Origin: Bacteroidia bacterium | GTDB taxonomy: Bacteria > Bacteroidota > Bacteroidia > Chitinophagales > Chitinophagaceae | Length of the DNA stretch: 64,000 nucleotides | Direction: 5' to 3' | Assembly (NCBI GenBank): GCA_030429205.1 | Contig: JAUICZ010000002.1 | Coordinates: 124,001-188,000, forward strand | Shown here: positions 33,651 to 42,670 of the stretch, in pieces | Layout of the letters: every line of letters starts with the position of its first letter | Position numbering within the stretch: the first letter of the stretch is position 1 | The notes under the pieces: generated by a model | The model's database searches: none | The model's input: the letters and a program-made list of their open reading frames with translations, nothing else | Told to the model about the DNA's origin: nothing | Translations under genes and position numbers: made by a program

Positions 33651-35063
33651 ATGTGGAGTAATTCTTTCTTGATATTTTTAATCAAGTTCTTCCCCACATT
33701 AGCTACTTTATTGGTGATTATTGGTTTCTCCAGAGAACTCCCTCAAGAGGTTTATGGAACATACCAAAGTTTTTGGGTGCAGTTGTATTTGCTAAGCGCT
33801 GTAGCACTTGTTGGGATACCGGCTATAATTTTAACATATTCTCCTTCGTTTATCAAACAGCTGATACAAACGCTTAGAGCAAAACACTATTTGCTTTTAA
33901 GTGTCTGGTTGTTAGTTGTAGCATTTGTGTTTAGCTATCTAAGCAGCAAGGCAATTGATATTGCGTGGTATATACCGTTCTTGTTTTTTATAGTTTATTC
34001 TTGCAATGCTATAGCAGAGGCTATTCTAATTGTATACCGCAGGTTTAGCATTTTACTTTTTGTAAATATTGGATATGCCATAGCATTTCTATTGCTGCAT
34101 CTGGATATGCTAAATGGAACAATGACCATGCCGCAGCTATACGGCTATCTGCTAGCATTAGGAGGTACCAGATTATTAGTTACAGCTACCAAGTCGTTAA
34201 GCCATACTCAAAAAATAATAGGGCAACAAGATAATCGTTATACAGTTGCGGATATACGTTCATTATGGTTGCATATAGGCATATATGACGTTTTCCAAAA
34301 AACTATTACATGGGTAGATAAGTTTGTGATTGTTTTGTTGTTCTCTTCCGGAGTTTCTGCTGTATACTTTAATGCTACTTATGATATACCGTTTTTGCCA
34401 TTAATAATTGGTGCTGTTAGTGGGGCAGCATTAATGCAGATGGCCACATTTAAAAACAACACAAGCGATGCCTCAACAATACAAGTATCTCATCAAACAG
34501 GCAGGATATTATCATGTATCGCGTTTCCGTTGTTTTTCTTTCTGTATCTATACAGGCAAGAGTTATTTACAGTTGTACTTACCAGTAAATATGCAGAGTC
34601 TATACCCATTTTTGCAGCAGCAGTATGGATGGTTCCATTAAGAGCATACAGCTTTACATCTATTCTGCAAAACAAACATAAAGGGCGCATTATCAATACA
34701 GGTGCTTTGATAGATTATATAGTTGCTTGTTTGTTGATGTACCCATTATATAAATTAATGGGTTTACCGGGTATTGCATTGAGCTTTGTATTGAGTACTT
34801 ATGTGCAAAGTGCTTATTATGTGCAGAAAACAGCAAAGATTTTAAATACATCTATGTTAAGACTTTTACCTGTTAAGAACTGGATTGTAAAATTGCTTGT
34901 TTTTGCTATTGCCTTTATAGCTATTCATTATATAACAGCTCGTTTTTTTACAGCAGGTTTTGTATTAATTTCAGGTATACTTTCAATGATTCTGCTCGTT
35001 GCAGTATCTGTTTGGGTGGAAATCAGGTTCTTGAAAAAAGAATATGGCAACAAAACGGCGTAA
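33651..35063 (+). CDS. Polysaccharide/lipopolysaccharide flippase-like membrane protein (MATE/MOP superfamily)
   Basis: Membrane protein of 470 residues from the ATG at 33651 (MWSNSFLIF); an in-frame GTG at 33615 would add 12 residues. About 12-14 membrane segments are spread evenly, as in Wzx-type oligosaccharide flippases: the N-terminal FLIKFFPTLATLLVIIGFSREL, a mid-loop with KTITWVDKFVIVLLFSSGVSAVYFNA and the C-terminal KLMGLPGIALSFVLSTYVQSAYY. The family flips lipid-linked oligosaccharides across the inner membrane. It follows YfhO by 62 bases and overlaps the K+ channel gene by 20 bases. No glycosyltransferases are adjacent, so the cargo is unclear. Confidence 0.82.
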   Translation: MWSNSFLIFLIKFFPTLATLLVIIGFSRELPQEVYGTYQSFWVQLYLLSAVALVGIPAIILTYSPSFIKQLIQTLRAKHYLLLSVWLLVVAFVFSYLSSKAIDIAWYIPFLFFIVYSCNAIAEAILIVYRRFSILLFVNIGYAIAFLLLHLDMLNGTMTMPQLYGYLLALGGTRLLVTATKSLSHTQKIIGQQDNRYTVADIRSLWLHIGIYDVFQKTITWVDKFVIVLLFSSGVSAVYFNATYDIPFLPLIIGAVSGAALMQMATFKNNTSDASTIQVSHQTGRILSCIAFPLFFFLYLYRQELFTVVLTSKYAESIPIFAAAVWMVPLRAYSFTSILQNKHKGRIINTGALIDYIVACLLMYPLYKLMGLPGIALSFVLSTYVQSAYYVQKTAKILNTSMLRLLPVKNWIVKLLVFAIAFIAIHYITARFFTAGFVLISGILSMILLVAVSVWVEIRFLKKEYGNKTA

Positions 35064-36030
35064 GATATTTGAACGAAAAGGTGTTGACAACACAGGCTTC
35101 TCTAACAATAGTACTATTGAAGGTGGGCGTATATTGAATAAAGACGGAAGTATTAACGTGCGGAAAACGGGGCTGACATTATTTGAACGCATCAGCCTTT
35201 TTCATACGCTCATCAAAATGAAACCCTGGAAGTTTCTTTTGGCAGTGTTCTCTTTCTATGCTACTATCAATGTCATTTTTGCACTGATTTATGTTTTGCT
35301 GGGTGTAGAATACTTAAAAGGAGTAAGTGTAGAAGCTAATAATTTACTTGGTGGTTTTGCACAAGCGTTTTTCTTTAGTTCTCAAACACTAACTACTGTT
35401 GGTTATGGTCATATCAGTCCTTTAGGTTTGGCAACAAATATAGTAGCAGCACTAGAGTCTTTTGTTGGTATATTGTCTTTTGCGATGGTTACCGGTTTGC
35501 TGTACGGGCGTTTTTCTTTGCCAAAGGCATACCTCAAGTTTAGTGAGAATATACTGGTGTCTCCGCACAAAGGTTATAGGGCATTAATGATTCGTATTGC
35601 CAGTTTTAAGAATAACCATATTACTGATGTTGAGGCTCAGGCAACTATGGCAATGCATTTTATGGATGGAGATAGAGAGGTGACAAGGTTTTTCAGGTTG
35701 AAATTAGAAATAGATAAGATCACATCATTAGCATTAAGTTGGACAATAGTACACTTGATAGATGAGGATAGTCCACTATATGAAATGAGTTACGAGGAAC
35801 TAAAACAAGCTGATATAGAAATGATGTTTTATATAAAAGGCTTTGATGAAAACTTTTCAAACATAGTACAGCAGAGAACATCATATACTTTTGAAGAAAT
35901 GGTGTACGGTGCTAAGTTTGAGCCAGCCTTTCAGAGAGCAGACGACGGGAGTTCTACAATACTTAATATAGATAAACTCAATAGCTATAAGGCTGTAAAA
36001 GTGCCCGAACCTGTAATTTCTCAGTTTTAA
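35044..36030 (+). CDS. Inward-rectifier-type (KirBac-like) potassium channel
   Basis: Channel of 328 residues. TM1 is about 62-88, a pore helix and filter follow ([22 protein letters not shown], filter TVGYG at 118-122), TM2 about 129-155, then a C-terminal cytoplasmic beta-sandwich domain (about 160-320; [58 protein letters not shown]). That cytoplasmic domain is the Kir immunoglobulin-like fold, not the RCK or CNBD of other channels. Tetramer in the inner membrane that passes K+. Overlaps the flippase gene by 20 bases; 19 bases before rocD, probably one transcript. Confidence 0.93.
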   Translation: MATKRRKIFERKGVDNTGFSNNSTIEGGRILNKDGSINVRKTGLTLFERISLFHTLIKMKPWKFLLAVFSFYATINVIFALIYVLLGVEYLKGVSVEANNLLGGFAQAFFFSSQTLTTVGYGHISPLGLATNIVAALESFVGILSFAMVTGLLYGRFSLPKAYLKFSENILVSPHKGYRALMIRIASFKNNHITDVEAQATMAMHFMDGDREVTRFFRLKLEIDKITSLALSWTIVHLIDEDSPLYEMSYEELKQADIEMMFYIKGFDENFSNIVQQRTSYTFEEMVYGAKFEPAFQRADDGSSTILNIDKLNSYKAVKVPEPVISQF

Positions 36031-36036
36031 AATTAT

Positions 36037-36044
36037 TAGATTTG
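36037..36044 (+). promoter_or_regulatory. Candidate -7 box TAGATTTG just before rocD
   Basis: Exact TAnnTTTG ending 5 bases before the ATG at 36050, in the short gap after the K+ channel gene. A leaderless transcript would result; equally the genes may be read from further upstream. Confidence 0.25.
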
Positions 36045-36049
36045 TGACT

Positions 36050-37288
36050 ATGATGGGTACAGTAAATATTTCAGAAAAAACACAGGCATTAATAGGTAAG
36101 GAGGAAAAATATGGTGCTCATAATTATCACCCGTTACCTGTAATGCTCAACAAAGGCGAAGGCGTCTATGTATGGGATGTTGATGGAAAAAGGTATTATG
36201 ATTTTCTGTCAGGATATTCTTCTCTTAACCAAGGTCATCGTCATCCAAAAGTAATGGAAGCGTTCTTTGCTCAAGCAAATGAACTTACACTCACATCAAG
36301 GGCTTTTCATAGTGAACCGATGAGTGAGTTTGCGGAGTACATCACAAAGTTGTTTAAATACGACAAGGTATTGCCGATGAACACAGGTGCAGAAGCTGTT
36401 GAAACGGCTTTGAAACTAGCCAGACGTTGGGGTTATAACAAGAAAGGTATTGCCGAAGATAAAGCTAAGATCATAGTATGTGATGGTAACTTCCATGGTC
36501 GTACTATCAATATTATTTCTTTCAGCAACGATCCTGAGTCGAATAAAGATTTTGGACCATATACACCCGGTTACGAAATAATACCATATAACGATATAGA
36601 AGCTTTAGGTGAAGCTTTACAGGATAAAAATGTTGCTGGATTTTTAGTTGAACCTATTCAAGGAGAAGCTGGTGTTGTTGTTCCAGAAGATGGTTATCTG
36701 GCTAAGGCTGCTGCAATGTGTAAAGAGGCTAATGTCCTGTTTATTGCAGATGAAATACAATCAGGTCTTGCACGTACAGGTAAAATGCTGGCTTGCGATC
36801 ATGAGTTTGTGCACCCTGATATATTGATTTTAGGGAAAGCTCTTTCTGCAGGTGTAATGCCGGTATCCGCTGTATTAGCTGACGATGAGGTTATGTTGAC
36901 GATTCAGGCGGGAGAACATGGCTCTACATATGGTGGTAACCCATTAGGTTGTAAAGTGGCCATTGCTGCTCTGAAAGTACTGGTAGAAGAAGATCTTGCA
37001 GAGAATGCTGCAAATCTCGGTGTTTATTTTCGTATGAGGATGCGCGCTATAAATATACCTTTGGTAAAAGAGGTGCGTGGTAAAGGTTTGTTGAATGCCA
37101 TTGTTATAGAACATTCTAACAAAGATGCTGCCAGCGAAATATGTATGCAAATGATGGAGAAGGGGTTGTTGGCTAAACCTACTCATGGAGATAAGATTCG
37201 TTTTGCTCCACCTTTGGTTATTACAGAGCAACAAATTGACGAGTGCATTGATATTATTACTGAGACTTTGCGCGCGTATTCTTCTTAA
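36050..37288 (+). CDS. rocD: Ornithine aminotransferase
   Basis: PLP enzyme (412 residues from the ATG at 36050; [10 protein letters not shown]) that converts ornithine and 2-oxoglutarate to glutamate semialdehyde and glutamate in arginine/proline catabolism. Motifs: [13 protein letters not shown] (substrate side), [20 protein letters not shown] for phosphate binding, [33 protein letters not shown] with the conserved Asp, and [15 protein letters not shown] with Lys263 as the PLP lysine. The tandem [10 protein letters not shown] is typical of ornithine rather than acetylornithine aminotransferases. Its stop overlaps the next ATG (TAATG, 37286-37290). Confidence 0.95.
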   Translation: MMGTVNISEKTQALIGKEEKYGAHNYHPLPVMLNKGEGVYVWDVDGKRYYDFLSGYSSLNQGHRHPKVMEAFFAQANELTLTSRAFHSEPMSEFAEYITKLFKYDKVLPMNTGAEAVETALKLARRWGYNKKGIAEDKAKIIVCDGNFHGRTINIISFSNDPESNKDFGPYTPGYEIIPYNDIEALGEALQDKNVAGFLVEPIQGEAGVVVPEDGYLAKAAAMCKEANVLFIADEIQSGLARTGKMLACDHEFVHPDILILGKALSAGVMPVSAVLADDEVMLTIQAGEHGSTYGGNPLGCKVAIAALKVLVEEDLAENAANLGVYFRMRMRAINIPLVKEVRGKGLLNAIVIEHSNKDAASEICMQMMEKGLLAKPTHGDKIRFAPPLVITEQQIDECIDIITETLRAYSS

Positions 37289-37926
37289 TGGACAAAAAGC
37301 AAACTTATTATCATCCTTCTGACAGATTGATTGATATTTTTGTCGGGGCATCAGATGGTATTATAATTCCGTTTGTTGTTATTTCTGCCTTATACGGTGC
37401 AAAGTTTGCGAATAATACTATTATGATAATTGCCACCATAGCTGCTGCTATTGGTGGCATTATTATGTTTGCAAGTACTTACCTGACGGGTAAACATCAA
37501 ATAGAAGAAGAGGGTAGGTTGACCGAAAAAGAAAAACAAATTGCTGAAGAAATAGGATTGGATGAAAGCATTATACAGAGAATGGATAGTGAGGCTGCAA
37601 AGGAAAAAGAAGAGTATTCATCTTACGCTATTGAGTACGACCTACAACCAGCATCCAAACCCGTGAAAGAAATAACCGTCAGCGCATACACAATTGGTCT
37701 TTCTTATTTTATAGCTGGCATGCTCCCTACTGTTCCATTTTATATCCTGCAAGAGGTGAAAAGCGGGTTTCTGTGTTCTATAGGTATAACACTTGTATTT
37801 GTTTTTATATTGAATGTTTACAGAGCAAAAGTTACAGAGCAGGGTGTTTTGTACAGTTCAGTAAGAGCTGTTGTTATGGCAACAGTAGCTGCGTGGGCGG
37901 CATACTATATTGCCTATTTGTTTTGA
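37288..37926 (+). CDS. VIT1/CCC1-family transporter-like membrane protein
   Basis: Membrane protein of 212 residues. The N-terminus RLIDIFVGASDGIIIPFVVISALYGA is the family hallmark (charged entrance then small-residue TM1), followed by TM2 (about 45-66, with GGIIMFASTYLTGKH), an acidic helix-rich loop (70-115; EEEGRLTEKEKQIAEEIG) that carries metal-binding Glu residues in VIT1, and three more TMs (about 130-212). The family moves Fe2+ or Mn2+ (yeast Ccc1, plant VIT1). Translationally coupled to rocD (1-base overlap); convergent with truA (13-base overlap). Metal specificity unknown. Confidence 0.88.
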   Translation: MDKKQTYYHPSDRLIDIFVGASDGIIIPFVVISALYGAKFANNTIMIIATIAAAIGGIIMFASTYLTGKHQIEEEGRLTEKEKQIAEEIGLDESIIQRMDSEAAKEKEEYSSYAIEYDLQPASKPVKEITVSAYTIGLSYFIAGMLPTVPFYILQEVKSGFLCSIGITLVFVFILNVYRAKVTEQGVLYSSVRAVVMATVAAWAAYYIAYLF

Positions 37927-38690
37927 TGATACTTGTCTACAAGTTCCAATAATGAACCCTCAGGATATTCGATGTTTTCCAAATATAAGCCGTGCCCGGG
38001 TACACTAAAATCTGCTTGAGTACAGTCTTTACTTTCTATAATACTTTTATACTGTTCTATTGTAGTTCTTCCTCTGGCTACTTGTAGTTGCGTACCGACT
38101 AAACCGCGAACCATACCTCTAAGAAAACGATTGCCTTTTACTACATAGTGCAACTCATTACCTATTTCCTCCCAATAAGATTCAAATAGTTCACAATTGA
38201 AAGTATAGGTTTGGGTGTTCTTTTTAGAAAAGGTTTCAAAGTCAGTATGTTGTTTTAAAAGTTTAGCTGTTTCATTCAGTAATGCTCTGTCAATCTGAAA
38301 AGGAAAGTAATATGCACGGTGATATTTAAAAGGGTTTTTTTCTGTGTAAATTCTATATCTGTATGTTCTGCTGATGGCTGCAAACCTGCAATTGAATTCA
38401 GGATCAACAGTTTTGAATAGTTTATTGATTGACAAATGTTCAGACAGGATAGAGTTGAGTTTATATTTAAAGTTTTCAGGTAGCGGTTGTTCCAAATCGA
38501 AATGGTAATAACTGCATAAAGCATGTACACCTTCGTCAGTTCTGCTAGCTCCGTATGCTTCTACTTCTTGTCTTAAAAGGGTTGAAATAGCTTGATTTAG
38601 TGCTAGTTGTACAGTGGGGATATCTCCCTGTACTTGCGATCCGTGAAATGCAGCACCGTTATACATAACCTCTATAAAATACCTTGTCAC
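37914..38690 (-). CDS. truA: tRNA pseudouridine(38-40) synthase TruA
   Basis: Makes pseudouridine at positions 38-40 of the tRNA anticodon arm. 258 residues. Motifs: YFIEVMYNGAAFHGSQVQ (4-21), the catalytic Asp52 in YGASRTDEGVHAL (47-59), FNCRFAAISRTYRYRIYT, and NRFLRGMVRGLVGTQLQVARG in the second half. Stand-alone leftward gene, 3' end overlapping the VIT1-like gene by 13 bases. The 138 bases between its start and recG hold a candidate small RNA on the opposite strand. Confidence 0.96.
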   Translation of the reverse strand: MTRYFIEVMYNGAAFHGSQVQGDIPTVQLALNQAISTLLRQEVEAYGASRTDEGVHALCSYYHFDLEQPLPENFKYKLNSILSEHLSINKLFKTVDPEFNCRFAAISRTYRYRIYTEKNPFKYHRAYYFPFQIDRALLNETAKLLKQHTDFETFSKKNTQTYTFNCELFESYWEEIGNELHYVVKGNRFLRGMVRGLVGTQLQVARGRTTIEQYKSIIESKDCTQADFSVPGHGLYLENIEYPEGSLLELVDKYHQNK

Positions 38691-38732
38691 AGCGCAATGA
38701 TAATGATTTATCGGATATTAAAATAGTTGATG

Positions 38733-38740
38733 TACTTTTG
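38733..38740 (+). promoter_or_regulatory. Candidate promoter TTTA-N22-TACTTTTG for the small RNA
   Basis: TACTTTTG matches TAnnTTTG exactly. TTTA at 38707-38710 is a near -33 box with a 22-base spacer. Points rightward, away from truA and towards the recG end. Confidence 0.35.
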
Positions 38741-38745
38741 CACTG

Positions 38746-38830
38746 GTGCCAAACCTCGAGGTTGCAAAGGGCGAAAGCCTTTTTTGCAACATTATTAGAA
38801 GTCCTTGCTTATGCAAGGCTTCTTTGTTTT
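38746..38830 (+). ncRNA. Candidate small RNA between truA and recG
   Basis: About 85 bases with no coding capacity on the plus strand, while both flanking genes run leftward. It contains a GNRA-capped hairpin: 38761-38772 pairs with 38777-38790 around the tetraloop GAAA, with one G-U pair and a 2-base bulge. A second hairpin with a run of T's closes it (38798-38822). A promoter match lies just upstream. No Rfam family is recognised. The alternative is that the hairpins belong to the leftward recG mRNA, but no U-run follows on that strand. Confidence 0.4.
38798..38830 (+). terminator. Intrinsic terminator of the candidate small RNA
   Basis: Stem GAAG-CCTTGC (38798-38808, one unpaired T) with GCAAGG-TTC (38813-38822), 4-base loop, then TTTGTTTT. 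On the minus strand the base after the hairpin is not U-rich, so the rightward direction is favoured. Confidence 0.55.
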
Positions 38831-40862
38831 AGCTGATTTTGCTCCAGTTATTACTTCCCCTGGTTTCTTTGAGTAGCATGTTTTTTATGCCGTGGTGCTG
38901 CGGTAGCATTAACTGTGGGTCCTCACTTAAAATCTTCTGAGCTGCCAACTTTGTGTGTTCTAGTATCTCAGTATCATGAATAATATCGGCTAGTTTAAAC
39001 TTAAAAGTACCGCTTTGGCGGGTGCCGTAAAGATCTCCCGGGCCGCGCATGGCAAGGTCTTGTTCAGCAATCACAAATCCATTACTGGACGATGTCATGA
39101 TCTTCATGCGTTTAGCACTTTCTTCAGATAGTTTGCTGCCAGTCATTAGTATACAGTAAGACTGTTCAGCTCCTCTACCAACACGCCCCCTTAACTGGTG
39201 TAATTGAGACAGTCCGAACCGTTCTGCACTTTCAATAAGCATTACAGAAGAGTTGGGTACGTCTACACCCACCTCTATAACAGTAGTAGCAACTAATACA
39301 TATGCTTCTCCATTTACAAAACGAGCCATATTTCTTTGCCGTTCATCTTGGTCTTGCCTGCCATGCACCATAGCTATACGGTATTTATCATCAGGGAAGA
39401 ATGTTCTCACCTGTTCATAGCCTTTCATTAAGCTTTCGTAGTCAATTTTCTCAGATTCTTCAATTAAGGGATATACTATATATGCTTGTCTGCCTTTGTC
39501 TATTTCTTGCCTGATGAACTCCATAACATGAGCTCTACGCATTTCATTTCTATGGAATGTTTTAATCTCTTGCCGGCCAGGTGGTAGCTCGTCTATAACA
39601 GATACATCCAGATCTCCATATAATGTCATTGCCAATGTACGTGGAATTGGGGTAGCAGTCATGACCAATATATGCGGTTGCGTAGTATTCTTCTTCCATA
39701 GCCGAGCCCTTTGTCCAACTCCAAAGCGGTGTTGTTCATCTATTACAGCTAAGCCAAGATTCTCAAATTGTACAGTGTCTTCTATCAAAGCATGTGTACC
39801 TACCGCTATTTTTGTGGCACCGCTTTCTAACCCGTTTAGTATTTCTTTTCGTGCTTTCCCCTTAACGGTTCCTGTCAGCAATTCAACAGTAATGCCCATA
39901 GGGGTAAGCAGTTTAGTAATACTTCTATAATGCTGTTGTGCCAGTATCTCTGTGGGAGCCATTAAGCAAGCCTGAAACCCATTATCTAAAGCCAACAACA
40001 TAGACATTACTGCAACTATTGTTTTACCACTACCAACATCGCCCTGCACGAGTCGGTTCATTTGTCTGCCGGTTGCGGTATCGCCTCTTATCTCTTTTAA
40101 TACACGTTTTTGTGCACCGGTTAACTCAAATGGTAAGTGCTTTTTATAAAAAGTGTTGAAATGGTCCCCAACCGTTTTGAACACCCAGCCCGGCTGAGCA
40201 TGATTGTGTACCCTTAGTTGGCCAACTTTTAATTGAGAAGTAAATAGTTCCTCCCACTTCAACCGGTACTCTGCAGCACGGGCGTGCTCATTGCTTTCAG
40301 GAAAGTGAATCCACTTTATTGCACTATACCTGTCTATAAGCTTGTGTTGTTGAATTATGTTTGCAGGCAATATTTCCGGAAAATCATTCTTACTAACTTT
40401 CCCTAACAACTCCTTCATAATCTTGCTCAGCGCACGGTTGTTAAGCCCTTTGTTTTTTAATTTTTCAGTTAAAGGGTATACCGGAGATAATGTGGCTTTT
40501 GCTGTTTCAGACTTTAAAGGGTCTATGTCAGGGTGAGCTATATTAGGTATCCCATTAAAGAAAGACACTTTCCCAAATACTATATAATGCTCATTGGATA
40601 CTAAACTCTTTTTCATCCAAGGTGCACCTTGAAACCATATCAGTTCAATTTTACCTGTGTCATCGTAAAGGGTGGCAGTCAATCTTTTTTTTCTGCCTGA
40701 TCCTTCTTCATAAATGTTTGTGAGTGTACCGATAAGTTGTACATAGCTATCATCGGGTTTTATATTGCCAATCTTGTTTAGCTTGGTTCTGTCGGTATAT
40801 CTGAAAGGGTAGTGCTCCAGCAAGTCAATTGCATAGTGAACATCCAGTTCTTTACGCAACAT
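38829..40862 (-). CDS. recG: ATP-dependent DNA helicase RecG (true N-terminus extends upstream of 40862)
   Basis: RecG remodels stalled forks and Holliday junctions. From the first ATG (40862) there are 677 residues: wedge/OB domain (about 35-150), Walker A GDVGSGKT (274-281), DEQHRFGVGQRARL, ATPIPRTLAMTLYGDL, HGRQDQDERQRNM, VLVATTVIEVGVDVPN and the QLHQLRGRVGRG motif VI. The frame stays open upstream to a TGA at 40949 and encodes SDTPIEYIKGVGPQRGD immediately before that ATG, the expected RecG N-terminus, but contains no ATG, GTG or TTG. The real start is probably a rare codon (ATA 40916, ATC 40934 or ATT 40937), or a base is missing. Confidence 0.95.
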   Translation of the reverse strand: MLRKELDVHYAIDLLEHYPFRYTDRTKLNKIGNIKPDDSYVQLIGTLTNIYEEGSGRKKRLTATLYDDTGKIELIWFQGAPWMKKSLVSNEHYIVFGKVSFFNGIPNIAHPDIDPLKSETAKATLSPVYPLTEKLKNKGLNNRALSKIMKELLGKVSKNDFPEILPANIIQQHKLIDRYSAIKWIHFPESNEHARAAEYRLKWEELFTSQLKVGQLRVHNHAQPGWVFKTVGDHFNTFYKKHLPFELTGAQKRVLKEIRGDTATGRQMNRLVQGDVGSGKTIVAVMSMLLALDNGFQACLMAPTEILAQQHYRSITKLLTPMGITVELLTGTVKGKARKEILNGLESGATKIAVGTHALIEDTVQFENLGLAVIDEQHRFGVGQRARLWKKNTTQPHILVMTATPIPRTLAMTLYGDLDVSVIDELPPGRQEIKTFHRNEMRRAHVMEFIRQEIDKGRQAYIVYPLIEESEKIDYESLMKGYEQVRTFFPDDKYRIAMVHGRQDQDERQRNMARFVNGEAYVLVATTVIEVGVDVPNSSVMLIESAERFGLSQLHQLRGRVGRGAEQSYCILMTGSKLSEESAKRMKIMTSSSNGFVIAEQDLAMRGPGDLYGTRQSGTFKFKLADIIHDTEILEHTKLAAQKILSEDPQLMLPQHHGIKNMLLKETRGSNNWSKIS

Positions 40863-40976
40863 ATCTCCGCGCTGCGGACCAACTCCTTTTATGTACTCTA
40901 TCGGAGTGTCTGATATGGATGAAGAATAACTGATAATGTTTGCCTTTCAACAAATATAATAAAGCGAAAGCGTACA

Positions 40977-41375
40977 CTACTCATTACTAACAGCCTCTAC
41001 AACTCTAAAGTTGGACGCTTTTGCTGCTTGTAGCACAGCCATAATACTTCCATGGTATGCTTTTACATCTCCGTTTACAACAACGGTAGGTTCTGCATCA
41101 GTATTTTGTATAGCTATTCTGGCTAAAACAGATTTTAGAGAATCTATTGGAGTGAGTGTAGTACCTACATAAACTCGCTGTAGCGAATCTACTGTTACTA
41201 CAACGGTTTGCTTAGCCTTTGTGTCTGTCTTGCCTTTAGGCGTCATTACCTTAACCACATTGGGGTTGGCAAGTGTAGAGATGATGAGAAAAAAGAAGAG
41301 AAGTATGAACAGTATGTCGTTCAATGCAGATGTATGTACTTCGTTTTTATCTCTTAGTCCTTTCCTTAGGTTCAT
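40977..41375 (-). CDS. exbD: ExbD/TolR-family biopolymer transport protein
   Basis: Protein of 132 residues: short cytoplasmic N-terminus (MNLRKGLRDKNEVHTSALND), one membrane helix (about 18-38) with the proton-relay aspartate in LNDILFILLFFFLIIS, then a periplasmic domain (about 55-130). ExbD works with ExbB in the inner membrane to couple proton flow to TonB. The usual NPNVVKV start of the periplasmic part is present. It lies 12 bases after exbB. Only one exbD here (many Bacteroidota loci have two) and no tonB adjacent. Could equally serve a TolR role. Confidence 0.93.
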   Translation of the reverse strand: MNLRKGLRDKNEVHTSALNDILFILLFFFLIISTLANPNVVKVMTPKGKTDTKAKQTVVVTVDSLQRVYVGTTLTPIDSLKSVLARIAIQNTDAEPTVVVNGDVKAYHGSIMAVLQAAKASNFRVVEAVSNE

Positions 41376-41387
41376 AACCAGACTGTT

Positions 41388-42083
41388 TTAGTGTGTAGGT
41401 TCGTGTAGTATATCTAAAAACTCAACAGACGCGGCCTCCATCTTATTTACAGTCTTGTTGATCTGTGCATTTAGGTAGTTGTATGCTACATAAGATAGTA
41501 GACCAATGATCAGACCTACAGCAGAAGTAACCATCTTGGTATAAATACCTCCAGCAATATTTGCTAATGAAAAGCCCTGATGCTGAATATTAAAGAATAG
41601 TATGATCATACCGGCAATAGTACCCAGGAAACCGAACATAGGTGCAATATTGGCAATTGATGAAAGTATAGACAAGTTCTTTTCTAGGTTGTATACCTGT
41701 AGTTTGCCTGTATTCTCCATTGATTTTTCGATATGATCAAATGGTTTACCAATACGACTTAATCCTTTATCTATAATCCTCGCGATAGGACCACTGGTGC
41801 TTTTTGCTAGGTTCTTTGCACCATTCAAGTTGCCATCTGTAACATGCTCCCTGATACGGGCCATGAAAGTAGGATCTATTTTAGATGCTTTACGTATGTA
41901 CGATAGGCGTTCAACAAAAATATATACCATTAGCACAGAGCATGCTAAAAGTGGTATCATTAATACACCACCTTCTTTAAGCAAATAGATTAGCGATAAT
42001 TTTTCTGCAGAAGTTTCCTCTAAAGTGGATACTGCCTGAGTTGCAGTATCAAGTTGTAATAATATTGTTGACAAAACTGACAT
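41388..42083 (-). CDS. exbB: MotA/TolQ/ExbB proton channel family protein
   Basis: Protein of 231 residues with three membrane segments (about 35-55, 130-155, 173-200). Family motifs: IPLLACSVLMVYIFVERLSYIR, an intracellular helix-rich loop (60-125), IANIAPMFGFLGTIAGMI, and GIYTKMVTSAVGLIIGLLSYVAYNYL with the conserved Thr. Pentamer that surrounds ExbD helices and conducts protons. The first 25 residues (STILLQLDTATQAVSTLEE) are an extra N-terminal stretch of low conservation. First gene of a two-gene unit with exbD. A terminator for the gene upstream lies just before it. Confidence 0.93.
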   Translation of the reverse strand: MSVLSTILLQLDTATQAVSTLEETSAEKLSLIYLLKEGGVLMIPLLACSVLMVYIFVERLSYIRKASKIDPTFMARIREHVTDGNLNGAKNLAKSTSGPIARIIDKGLSRIGKPFDHIEKSMENTGKLQVYNLEKNLSILSSIANIAPMFGFLGTIAGMIILFFNIQHQGFSLANIAGGIYTKMVTSAVGLIIGLLSYVAYNYLNAQINKTVNKMEAASVEFLDILHEPTH

Positions 42084-42136
42084 GAGTTAGCATTGATTAT
42101 TAACAAATGTACTCATTCAGTATTTTTTAAGTTGTT

Positions 42137-42164
42137 AAAAAAAACGCCGGACTAATGCCCGGCG
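42137..42164 (-). terminator. Rho-independent terminator of the SlyD-like gene
   Basis: CGCCGG (42145-42150) pairs with CCGGCG (42159-42164); on the minus strand the stem is followed by T8. Strong terminator. Confidence 0.9.
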
Positions 42165-42189
42165 CCAATATTATTATAATAACAATGTA

Positions 42190-42618
42190 TTATCCTATTG
42201 ATACTAGTTCAAGATCAAAAACCAGCTCTTTACCAGCTAGTGGATGATTTGCATCTAAAACAACAACCTCTTCTTTTACTTCAGTAATAACAACGGGGAA
42301 GTTATTACCTTGATTGTCACTCATGTTTAATTGCATGCCCACTTCCGGTGTCATTTCGTCAGGAAAATCTTGCTTAGGGTATTCAACTACCATGTCCTCT
42401 CTACGCTCACCATAAGCCTCATTAACAGGGATTTCAACTGTTTTTTTATCACCAACTTTCATGTCTAACAACGCGTCGTCAAAGCCTTTAATAACCATAC
42501 CTTGTCCAACAGTAAATTCTAATGGATCACGGCCATCAGAAGTATCGAAAGTTGAACCATCTGTTAATTTTCCATGGTAGTGCACTTTAACCTTGTCGCC
42601 ACTTTTTACTTGTGTCAT
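42190..42618 (-). CDS. SlyD-like FKBP-type peptidyl-prolyl isomerase
   Basis: Protein of 142 residues with an FKBP fold at both ends and an insert-in-flap chaperone domain between (about 65-120). Motifs: VKVHYHGKLTDGSTFDTSDGRDPLEFTVG (10-38), VIKGFDDALLDMKVGDKKTVEI (42-63), PEEAYG-like NEAYGERR, and the C-terminal LDANHPLAGKELVFDLELV. This is the cytoplasmic SlyD/FkpB type that isomerises prolyl bonds and acts as a chaperone; the long His/Cys metal-binding tail of E. coli SlyD is absent. Divergent from namZ. Ends in a strong terminator. Confidence 0.93.
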   Translation of the reverse strand: MTQVKSGDKVKVHYHGKLTDGSTFDTSDGRDPLEFTVGQGMVIKGFDDALLDMKVGDKKTVEIPVNEAYGERREDMVVEYPKQDFPDEMTPEVGMQLNMSDNQGNNFPVVITEVKEEVVVLDANHPLAGKELVFDLELVSIG

Positions 42619-42670
42619 GATATTTGCTTTAAATCTTAAAAATTATTTTCATGCAAGGTACATCATTATA

